A stretch of 5,145 bases of DNA from Clostridia bacterium (GTDB taxonomy: Bacteria; Bacillota_A; Clostridia; Oscillospirales; CAG-272): assembly GCA_017500625.1 (NCBI GenBank), contig JAFVYX010000129.1, positions 1 to 5,145 on the forward strand, in the 5' to 3' direction. The notes below the pieces were generated by a model that was not told the DNA's origin, did not search any database, and worked only from the letters and a program-made list of their open reading frames with translations. Shown piece by piece: positions 1-5,145 of this stretch. Each line of letters opens with the position of its first letter. The stretch's first letter is position 1. Made by a program: the position numbers and the translations under genes.

Positions 1-1115
1 CGCGTGATGGCATCGTTCAGAAGGTCGTTGAGCATGCCCGTGGTCACGCGCTTGTGTGCCTCGGCGTACACCTCAAGGATCTTTTCAAAGAGCAGCTGCG
101 TGCGCTGACCCGTGAGGGCGGACACGTAATAAATGGGAGCGTAGGGCATATAGGAGAGGGCGGTGCGGATCTTCTGGTTGAACTCATTGACGGTGGAGTT
201 GTCCTTTTCAATGAGGTCCCATTTGTTGACCACAATGATCGTGGCCTTGCCCGCCTCGTGCGCGATGCCCGCGATCTTCTCGTCCTGCTCGGTGATGCCC
301 TCCGAGGCGTCGATGAGGAGAAGGCAGACGTCGGCACGCTCGACCGCCATTTTTGCGCGGAGCACCGAGAACTTCTCGATGCGGTCCTCGACCTTGCTCT
401 GGCGGCGGATCCCTGCGGTATCGATGAAGGTGAAGCGACCGAGCGGCGTCTCCACCTCGGTATCGACGGCATCGCGCGTGGTGCCGGGAATATTGGAGAC
501 GATCTGGCGTTCCTCCCCCAGAAGACGGTTGACGAGCGAGGACTTGCCGGCGTTCGGCTTGCCGATGACAGCCACCGCCACGGTGCCGTCCTCCTCCTCG
601 GCCTCGGCCTCGGGCGGCAGGGCGGCAATGACCTCGTCAAGGAGATCGCCCGTTCCCGTGCCGTGGATCGAGGAGAGGGCGATGGGATCGCGCTCAAAGC
701 CCAGCTCGTAGAACTCGTAATATTCGTAGGGAAGGTCGCCCACGCGGTCGATCTTATTGACCGCCACAACGATCGGCTTGCCCGACTTTTTCAGCATCAC
801 GGCAATGTCACGGTCATCGGCGGTGAGGCCTGCGTGCACGTCGCAGAGAAAGACGATGACGTCGGCAGTCGCGATCGCCACCTCGGCCTGCATACGCATC
901 TTAGCAAGGATCACGTCGTCGGTCTTCGGCTCGATGCCCCCCGTATCCACAAGGAGAAAGGGGCGGCCGTTCCACTCGGCATCGCCGTAGATGCGGTCGC
1001 GCGTGACACCGGGGGTATCCTCAACGATCGAGCGGCGCTCCCCGATGAGCTTATTGAACAACGTGCTTTTTCCCACGTTCGGCCGTCCGACAACGGCCAC
1101 GATCGGCTTTGCCAT
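1..1115 (-). CDS. der: Ribosome biogenesis GTPase Der (EngA), C-terminus cut by window edge
   Basis: Der is an essential cytoplasmic tandem GTPase that binds the 50S subunit and promotes its late assembly. The visible 371 residues contain two complete GTPase domains. Domain 1 has the P-loop GRPNVGKS (residues 10-17), G3 DTGG (57-60) and G4 NKID (120-123). Domain 2 has the P-loop GKPNAGKS (185-192), G3 DTAG (232-235) and G4 NKWD (297-300). An acidic Glu/Ala-rich linker (about 168-177) joins them. After about residue 350 the KH-like C-terminal domain begins (KRVTTGMLNDLLNDA). The family is usually about 440 residues, so roughly 70 are missing beyond the edge; this is truncation by the window, not a broken gene. 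The ATG start at 1115 is supported by an AAGGAGG site 7 nt upstream and by the P-loop falling at its usual position. It lies 2 nt after the stop of the DUF512 gene and shares its operon. Identification is secure; the double P-loop architecture is diagnostic. Confidence 0.97.
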   Translation of the reverse strand, partial: MAKPIVAVVGRPNVGKSTLFNKLIGERRSIVEDTPGVTRDRIYGDAEWNGRPFLLVDTGGIEPKTDDVILAKMRMQAEVAIATADVIVFLCDVHAGLTADDRDIAVMLKKSGKPIVVAVNKIDRVGDLPYEYYEFYELGFERDPIALSSIHGTGTGDLLDEVIAALPPEAEAEEEDGTVAVAVIGKPNAGKSSLVNRLLGEERQIVSNIPGTTRDAVDTEVETPLGRFTFIDTAGIRRQSKVEDRIEKFSVLRAKMAVERADVCLLLIDASEGITEQDEKIAGIAHEAGKATIIVVNKWDLIEKDNSTVNEFNQKIRTALSYMPYAPIYYVSALTGQRTQLLFEKILEVYAEAHKRVTTGMLNDLLNDAIT

Positions 1116-1117
1116 GA

Positions 1118-2434
1118 TTATCCCTCCTTTTCGTCGGAAAGGAGCGCCTCGACAAGCTCGGCGCCGTCCTCTCCGATAAAGCGTACCCGCGTGCCAAGGC
1201 GCTCGGAAAGCTCACTCGGTGTCATACCGCAGAGGAAAAGATCCCCGTCGGCACGCAGGGTGCTGCGCGGCAGGAGAAGCACCTCGCCAAGCTCGCGCCC
1301 CGCCAGCTGCTCGGCCATATCGTGGCCCGTGAGCAGGCCCGAGACCGTGATGCTTTCTCCAAACCAGAAATTCTTTACTTTGTAAACGTTAATTGACAAA
1401 TGGGGGTGTTTTTCGACCACTTCCCCAACGATCCTCTCGATCATCGGCGCGGCGGCGACCCCCGTGGCGATGGAAAGACAGCGCCCTTCGACACCGTCCG
1501 ACGGGGTGGTGTCACGGAGGGCAGCGGCGGCCTCCTCATAAAAGGAGCGCAGCATACCCACGCCGTTTTCGATCTGCGGATAGCCCTCGTAGGCCTCCTC
1601 CGTGGGGAGCGGCAGCCCCGCCCGGAGGTACAGCTCGTCCGCCGCGTACACAAGGCGTGAGCCGCGGGCGGCCAGGTGCGCCTCGCCAAAGGTCTCGACC
1701 GTGCGAATGACCTCAGCGGCCTCGGCAGGGGTGTAAGCGGTGAGGGGGTACAGCCCCTCACGGTGAGCGGTCAGGCCCGCCGGCACCACCGACACGCTGT
1801 CAAGCGCCGGGTAAAGGGCGGCGAGATCGTGCATCGAGCGCAAAAGCTCCTCGCCGTCATTGATGCCACGGCAGAGGACGATCTGGGCGCGGAGCGTGAT
1901 GCCGGCCGCGGCCAGGCGGTCAAGATAGGACAGCACCTCGCCCGCGCGCTTGTTGGCCATCATCTTAACGCGGAGCTCGGGATTTGTGGTGTGCACCGAG
2001 ACGTTGATGGGCGAAATATGCATCTTGATGATGCGATCGACGTCCGCGTCCGTGAGGTTGGTGAGGGTGATATAATTGCCGTGGAGGAAGGACAGGCGGG
2101 CATCGTCGTCCTTGAAGTATAAGCTCTCGCGCATGCCCTTCGGCAGTTGGTCGATGAAGCAGAAGATGCACTTGTTGCGGCAGGACTGCTTTTTGTCCAT
2201 GAGCGCCGTTTCAAAGAGAAGGCCGATGTCGTCGTAGCGCTCCTTTTTGATCTTTTTGCGGAAGGTCTTTCCCCTGCGGCACAGCGTGAGGACGAGGCGC
2301 TCCTCCGCCAGATAAAAGCGGTAATCGAGAACGTCCGAGATCTCATTTTCCCCGATCGCGATCAGAACGTCACCGGCACGGATCCCGCACCTGGCCGCCC
2401 GTGAGCGCGGCTCGACCGCCGTGATCTCTACCAT
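1118..2434 (-). CDS. DUF512 family radical SAM protein with PDZ-like N-terminus
   Basis: This is a conserved protein of unknown reaction, 438 residues from the chosen start. Residues 1-60 resemble a PDZ-like fold (SRAARCGIRAGDVLIAIG). Cys85, Cys89 and Cys92 form the CX3CX2C motif (SCRNKCIFCFIDQLPKGMR) that in radical SAM enzymes binds a [4Fe-4S] cluster and S-adenosylmethionine. A barrel-like region follows (NYITLTNLT, HISPINVSVHTTNPELR, GITLRAQIVLCRGIND). From about residue 220 comes the DUF512 region, with VPAGLTAHREGLYPLT, ADELYLRAGLPLP and a C-terminal ADGDLFLCGMTPSEL. There is no signal peptide or membrane segment, so it is probably cytoplasmic. The ATG at 2434 is preferred over the in-frame ATG at 2461: it has GGAGG 7 nt upstream, starts at the PDZ-like domain, and lies about 28 nt after the predicted transcription start. 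It is the first gene of the operon and precedes der by 2 nt, a pairing common in Firmicutes. Family assignment is firm; the function is not known. Confidence 0.92.
   Translation of the reverse strand: MVEITAVEPRSRAARCGIRAGDVLIAIGENEISDVLDYRFYLAEERLVLTLCRRGKTFRKKIKKERYDDIGLLFETALMDKKQSCRNKCIFCFIDQLPKGMRESLYFKDDDARLSFLHGNYITLTNLTDADVDRIIKMHISPINVSVHTTNPELRVKMMANKRAGEVLSYLDRLAAAGITLRAQIVLCRGINDGEELLRSMHDLAALYPALDSVSVVPAGLTAHREGLYPLTAYTPAEAAEVIRTVETFGEAHLAARGSRLVYAADELYLRAGLPLPTEEAYEGYPQIENGVGMLRSFYEEAAAALRDTTPSDGVEGRCLSIATGVAAAPMIERIVGEVVEKHPHLSINVYKVKNFWFGESITVSGLLTGHDMAEQLAGRELGEVLLLPRSTLRADGDLFLCGMTPSELSERLGTRVRFIGEDGAELVEALLSDEKEG
1123..1129 (-). promoter_or_regulatory. Ribosome binding site of der, inside the upstream gene
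   Basis: AAGGAGG on the minus strand, 7 nt from the der ATG. It lies entirely within the last codons (Glu-Lys-Glu-Gly) of the DUF512 gene, so ribosomes terminating on that gene cover the der initiation site. This suggests translational coupling (inference). Confidence 0.85.
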
Positions 2435-2441
2435 AGCTCCC

Positions 2442-2449
2442 CCTCCCTT
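2442..2449 (-). promoter_or_regulatory. Ribosome binding site that fixes the DUF512 gene start
   Basis: AAGGGAGG on the minus strand, with GGAGG ending 7 nt before the ATG at 2434. The alternative ATGs at 2461 and 2455 lie upstream of or against this site and have no Shine-Dalgarno sequence of their own, so this site decides the start. Confidence 0.85.
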
Positions 2450-2468
2450 CTGCATAGTCATTCATTAT

Positions 2469-2497
2469 ATTATAGCACACCAAGCAGGGCTTTGCAA
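2469..2497 (-). promoter_or_regulatory. Sigma-A-type promoter for the DUF512-der operon
   Basis: Minus strand: -35 TTGCAA at 2492-2497, a 17 bp spacer, and a perfect -10 TATAAT at 2469-2474, preceded by TGC (2475-2477) as an extended -10 element. Transcription is expected to start near 2462, giving a leader of about 28 nt before the ATG at 2434. The -35 differs from the consensus TTGACA at two positions, which the extended -10 may offset. It is the only well-formed promoter I see in the window. No operator or riboswitch fits in the short leader, so constitutive expression is plausible (inference). Confidence 0.85.
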
Positions 2498-2506
2498 TAG
2501 CCAAAG

Positions 2507-2531
2507 AAAAAAAGCCCCGAAGGGCTTTTTT
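2507..2531 (-). terminator. Intrinsic terminator of the ABC transporter operon
   Basis: On the minus strand the hairpin has arms AAAAAAGCCC and GGGCTTTTTT closed by a UUCG tetraloop (loop at 2518-2521), with seven T residues at 2507-2513. The C(UUCG)G loop is exceptionally stable. The GC core is only 4 bp, extended by up to six A-T pairs. The stem starts one base after the TAA of the last permease gene (2533-2535). The flanks are symmetric, so it could also work on the plus strand, but no plus-strand gene points at it. Confidence 0.92.
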
Positions 2532-2532
2532 C

Positions 2533-3522
2533 TTACCGTTCCTCTCGGAAGTAGGAGAGTCCGAGCGAGGCAGGGGGCTGAGTCTCGCGTTTTTTTCGCA
2601 TACTGGTCACTACGAGAACGATGATGGTGACAAGGTAGGGGAAGGTGGCAAAAAACTCGACCATACTGCGCGAGAGGCCGGGAATGATAACGGGGAGAAT
2701 GTAAAGGCCGCCGAAGATGAACGAGCCGAGGATCCCGTACGAGGGGTTCCAAAGGGCAAAGATGACAAGCGCAATGGCAAGCCACCCGCGGTCACCGAAG
2801 CCGTTGTTCGACCAGATGCCGCCCATATAGTCCATCACGTAGTAAAGACCGCCAAGACCCGCAACGGCACCGCCGATGACGGTGGCCCCGTACTTGTAAG
2901 CGCCTACGTTGATGCCCGCGGCATCGGCGGTGGCGGGGTTTTCACCCACGGCACGCAGATGCAGGCCGAGGCGCGTACGCTTGAGAAGCACAGTGACAAG
3001 AATGGCAACGACAATGGCGACGTAGGCAAGGAAGCCGTAGGAGAGGAATACCCGTCCAAAGAAGCCGCTGTCGCTCCCCACGATGCTCGCCTTGAAGAAG
3101 CGGCTGGTCTCGACCACCGAGAGCGAGGCCGTTTCGCTTCCGGCCAGCTTGGCAAGCGAGCCGCCGAAGAAGTTACCAAAGCCAACGCCGAAGGTGGTGA
3201 TGGCAAGACCCGTCACGTTCTGGTTGGCGCGCAGGGTGATGGTCAAAAAGGCGTAGATGAGCGACACAAGTCCCGCGCCGAGCAGAGCCGAGAGCAGGGG
3301 TATGAGGATGGCAAGGAAGCCACTCATCGCCTCGGGCGAGGAGAGCGACTGCTCATAGTAGAACGCGCCCATAACGCCCGAAATACCGCCGACGTACATG
3401 ATGCCGGGGATACCGAGGTTGAGGTTGCCCGACTTTTCGGTCAGGATCTCACCCGTGGAGCCGAAGAGCAGAGGAATGCCCTGCACCATGGCTCTTTGAA
3501 TAAAGTTGGCAAGAAAGCTCAT
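2533..3522 (-). CDS. ABC transporter permease, NupQ/YufQ-like (BPD_transp_2 family)
   Basis: An inner-membrane permease subunit of a BmpA-dependent importer of the NupOPQ type, 329 residues, about the usual size. Diagnostic stretches are GNLNLGIPGIM (32-42), matching the family GxLNxGxEG-type motif; VGENPATADAAGI (192-204), the cytoplasmic loop expected to contact the ATPase; and RGWLAIALVIFALWNP (245-260). Hydrophobic segments lie roughly at 37-57, 68-97, 103-121, 164-181, 210-230, 247-258, 263-283 and 291-307. The C-terminus is a short charged tail (MRKKRE onwards). It overlaps the upstream permease gene by 4 bp (ATGA) and would pair with that protein to form the heterodimeric channel. AAGGAGG lies 7 nt before the ATG. 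The gene is last in its operon. Substrate: members of this family transport purine nucleosides in Bacillus subtilis and sugars or other solutes elsewhere; nothing in the sequence decides. Family confidence is high and substrate confidence is low. Confidence 0.93.
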   Translation of the reverse strand: MSFLANFIQRAMVQGIPLLFGSTGEILTEKSGNLNLGIPGIMYVGGISGVMGAFYYEQSLSSPEAMSGFLAILIPLLSALLGAGLVSLIYAFLTITLRANQNVTGLAITTFGVGFGNFFGGSLAKLAGSETASLSVVETSRFFKASIVGSDSGFFGRVFLSYGFLAYVAIVVAILVTVLLKRTRLGLHLRAVGENPATADAAGINVGAYKYGATVIGGAVAGLGGLYYVMDYMGGIWSNNGFGDRGWLAIALVIFALWNPSYGILGSFIFGGLYILPVIIPGLSRSMVEFFATFPYLVTIIVLVVTSMRKKRETQPPASLGLSYFREER

Positions 3523-4670
3523 TCCCGATCCTCCTTTTCCTCGCTGTCCGCATCGGCCGCGACCTCCGCGGGCGCCGCCTTTTTGTGGCGGAGACGGACC
3601 GAATAATGAATAAAGAACTCACACCCGATGATGAAGAAGAGGATGATACCCGTCAGGATCTCGGGGAAGGAGGAGTTGAGGCGCATGGTGGTGGCGATCT
3701 CACCGCCGCCGCGCGAGAGGAAGACGATAAGGAAGGCCGTCAGCGCCATGTAGAGCGGGTTGAACTTGGCAAGCCAGGAGACCATAATGGCGGTAAAGCC
3801 GTCACCGCCCGCGGTATCGGGGCTGATCGTATGGTCGGTGCCCGACACAAGGAGGAAGCCCGCAAGGCCGCAAATGGCACCCGAGACGAGCATCGTACGG
3901 ATGATAACGTGCTTGACGTTGATGCCAATGTAGCGCGCGGTGTTCTCACTCTGACCGACGACCTCGATCTCATAGCCGTGCTTGCTGTACTTGAGGTAGA
4001 TGTACATCAGGGCGACCGCCGTGGCAACGACAAGGATCGGAATGATCTCGGAGTAGCCGGCGATCGCGGGGAGCTGACCGTTACGGATAACACCGATATG
4101 GCCCGAGCCCTTCGGGTTTTCCCAGACCGTGACGAAATAGCGCACCAGCTGAATGGCCACGTAGTTCATCATCAGGGTAAAGAGGGTCTCGTTGGTTCCC
4201 CAGAAGGCCTTGCACACCGCAGGGAGAATCGCCCACAGGGCGCCCGCCACAACGGCAACAATGAGCATCAGGGGGATCATCACGGCGATCGGCCAGCCCT
4301 TCATCAGGATCATGCAGGCCGCCGTAGCCAGACCGCCCGCCAGCACCTGGCCCTCCGCGCCGATGTTCCAGAAGCGCATCTTAAAGGCGGGGGTGACGGC
4401 CAGCGAGATGCAAAGCAGGATCGCAAGGTCGGAGAGCATGGAGAGGAAGCGGCGGAAGGAGCCAAAGGACCCCTCAAACATCGCAGAAAACAGAAGGAAG
4501 GGGTTTTTCCCCGTCAGGATCAGGGTAAGGAGCGAGGAGACGATAAGCGCGAGGAGGATCGCCGCCGCGCGGATCGCGTACGGCTCCCAGGGACGGAGCC
4601 CGTCCCGCTTTACAATGTGAAACAGCGGCTCACGCTGCTTTTTCTCAGCGGTTGCACTCTTATTCGCCAT
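3519..4670 (-). CDS. ABC transporter permease, NupP/YufP-like (BPD_transp_2 family)
   Basis: The partner permease of the same importer, 383 residues. A hydrophilic N-terminus (1-29, Lys-rich) precedes the first membrane segment (about 31-53). Further hydrophobic segments lie near 81-95, 108-123, 127-150, 163-181, 209-226, 257-276, 293-319 and 337-356. Family landmarks are FWNIGAEGQ (100-108), GTNETLFTLMMNYVA (158-172), VGQSENTARYIGI (238-250, the likely ATPase-contacting loop) and GGDGFTAIMVSWLAKFNP (288-305). The C-terminus (about 360-383) switches from basic (RLRHKK) to Ala/Glu/Asp-rich (DSEEKEDRE), consistent with a cytoplasmic tail. The ATG at 4670 overlaps the ATPase gene by 11 bp and has GGAGG 8 nt upstream. 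Its stop overlaps the next permease start (ATGA). As with its partner, a nucleoside importer is the likeliest reading, and other solutes are possible. Confidence 0.93.
   Translation of the reverse strand: MANKSATAEKKQREPLFHIVKRDGLRPWEPYAIRAAAILLALIVSSLLTLILTGKNPFLLFSAMFEGSFGSFRRFLSMLSDLAILLCISLAVTPAFKMRFWNIGAEGQVLAGGLATAACMILMKGWPIAVMIPLMLIVAVVAGALWAILPAVCKAFWGTNETLFTLMMNYVAIQLVRYFVTVWENPKGSGHIGVIRNGQLPAIAGYSEIIPILVVATAVALMYIYLKYSKHGYEIEVVGQSENTARYIGINVKHVIIRTMLVSGAICGLAGFLLVSGTDHTISPDTAGGDGFTAIMVSWLAKFNPLYMALTAFLIVFLSRGGGEIATTMRLNSSFPEILTGIILFFIIGCEFFIHYSVRLRHKKAAPAEVAADADSEEKEDRE
3530..3537 (-). promoter_or_regulatory. Ribosome binding site of the second permease gene
   Basis: AAAGGAGG on the minus strand, 7 nt before the ATG at 3522, inside the acidic 3' end of the upstream permease gene. 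Together with the ATGA stop-start overlap it suggests coupled translation of the two permeases in matched amounts. Confidence 0.8.
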
Positions 4671-5145
4671 CGTCGCTGCCTCCCTTCGTCATCAAAAGTC
4701 CAATCTCCTCCTTGGTGGAGGTGCGCGCGTCCACGATCCCGGTCACACGGCCCGAGCCGATGACGAGAATGCGGTCGCAAAGCTCAAGCAAAACGTCAAG
4801 GTCCTCACCGACAAAGATGACGGCCACGCCCTTTTCCTTCTGCGCGTTCAAAAGGTTGTAAATGAGGTAGGACGAGTTGATGTCCAGGCCGCGCACAGGG
4901 TACGCCGCCATCAGGACGGTCGGTGCCGACGAGATCTCACGCCCGACAAGCACCTTTTGCACGTTACCGCCCGAAAGACGGCGGACGGGCGTGGCGGCTG
5001 AGGGAGTGACCACCTCCAGGTGAGCGATGATGTCCTCCGCCAGGTGCTTCGGGGGGTCACGGTCGAGGAAGAAGGATTTGCCGTAGGAATAGCTCCTCAG
5101 CATCATGTTGTCCACGATGTCCATGTCCCCGACAAGGCCCATGCC
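4660..5145 (-). CDS. ABC importer ATPase, NupO/YufO-like, C-terminal fragment
   Basis: The C-terminal 161 residues of an ATP-binding subunit that powers the two downstream permeases from the cytoplasmic face. The frame is open to the window edge. Proteins of this type have two ATPase domains in about 500 residues, so only the later part of the second domain is here; the Met at 5142 is internal, not a start. Visible features are a DNMMLRSYSYGKSFFL stretch (typical of the second domain in nucleoside-importer ATPases, which carry an equivalent eNLxL motif), the ABC signature LSGGNVQKVLVGREI, a D-loop-like RGLD and CDRILVI near the end. The second ATP site looks degenerate: Walker B reads LMAAYPVRGLD, without the Asp-Glu pair, and the H-loop reads FVGEDLD without His. 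Loss of these residues is usual in the second domain of this family (often AAQPTRGLD), although Tyr for Gln is less expected. The upstream lipoprotein gene is presumably outside the window. Confidence 0.9.
   Translation of the reverse strand, partial: GMGLVGDMDIVDNMMLRSYSYGKSFFLDRDPPKHLAEDIIAHLEVVTPSAATPVRRLSGGNVQKVLVGREISSAPTVLMAAYPVRGLDINSSYLIYNLLNAQKEKGVAVIFVGEDLDVLLELCDRILVIGSGRVTGIVDARTSTKEEIGLLMTKGGSDDGE
4679..4686 (-). promoter_or_regulatory. Ribosome binding site of the first permease gene
   Basis: AAGGGAGG on the minus strand, with GGAGG ending 8 nt before the ATG at 4670. It lies in the coding end of the ATPase gene, where it encodes Lys-Gly-Gly, so the permease start is embedded in the ATPase reading frame. 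Confidence 0.8.

Noticed and set aside
1..1115. der as a truncated pseudogene
   Set aside because: The frame is intact to the window edge, with all tested GTPase motifs present; the missing C-terminus is due to the window boundary.
54..1385. Long plus-strand open frame (443 codons) antisense to der and the end of the DUF512 gene
   Set aside because: It is a shadow of GC-rich coding DNA: it spans two well-identified genes on the other strand, has low-complexity Arg/Asp/His-rich content, and I recognise no domain or ribosome binding site.
1388..1410. TTGACA on the plus strand inside the DUF512 gene, in a locally AT-richer patch
   Set aside because: There is no -10 element at about 17 bp spacing and no plausible plus-strand gene downstream. 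The patch is explained by the codons for the NVYKVKNFWF stretch.
2507..2531. Terminator read as a bidirectional terminator for convergent genes
   Set aside because: The stem is symmetric enough to act both ways, but genes on both sides run on the minus strand, so no plus-strand transcript is known to need it.
3585..4763. Long plus-strand open frame (392 codons) antisense to the first permease
   Set aside because: The product is extremely Asp/Glu/Arg/His-rich with no recognisable domain, as expected when hydrophobic membrane-protein codons are read antisense. The opposite strand has clear family motifs.
1..5145. Search for an undescribed system: CRISPR, tandem repeats, IS ends, tRNA or other RNA genes
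   Set aside because: I saw no repeated spacer pattern, inverted terminal repeats, transposase or tRNA-like cloverleaf. Nearly every base is explained by the five genes and the short junction at 2435-2532.

Overview
The window looks like a piece of chromosome from a GC-rich member of the Clostridia (Bacillota). This is an inference from family resemblance, the strong AAGGAGG-type ribosome binding sites before every complete gene, and the pairing of a DUF512/radical SAM gene with the GTPase gene der. No rRNA or other taxonomic marker is present. All genes lie on the minus strand, so transcription runs from high to low coordinates, and the window is almost fully coding.

The high-coordinate part (5145 down to 2533) is the downstream end of a BmpA/NupOPQ-type ABC importer operon. 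It holds the C-terminal third of a two-domain ATPase (cut by the window edge), then two different BPD_transp_2 permeases. The genes overlap by 11 bp and 4 bp, so they are almost certainly co-transcribed and translationally coupled. The ATPase and both permeases would form one importer. The most likely substrate class is nucleosides, but related systems carry other solutes, and the substrate-binding lipoprotein that would help decide is not in the window. The operon ends in a strong intrinsic terminator with a UUCG loop, whose stem starts one base after the last stop codon.

A second operon starts immediately afterwards. Its sigma-A-type promoter (TTGCAA, 17 bp, extended -10 TGC-TATAAT) sits 9 bases beyond the terminator T-tract. 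It drives a DUF512 radical SAM protein with a PDZ-like N-terminus (1118-2434), followed after 2 nt by der (EngA), the double-GTPase ribosome assembly factor. The der gene runs off the low-coordinate edge, lacking roughly its last 70 codons. The promoter position indicates that the DUF512 protein starts at 2434, not at the in-frame upstream ATG at 2461.

Nothing here looks like a mobile element, CRISPR array, RNA gene, phage or defence system. The long plus-strand open frames (for example 54-1385 and 3585-4763) are antisense shadows of GC-rich genes. The points most worth following up are the compact terminator-promoter junction, the start-site correction, the uncharacterised DUF512 protein coupled to der, and the degenerate second ATP site of the transporter ATPase.
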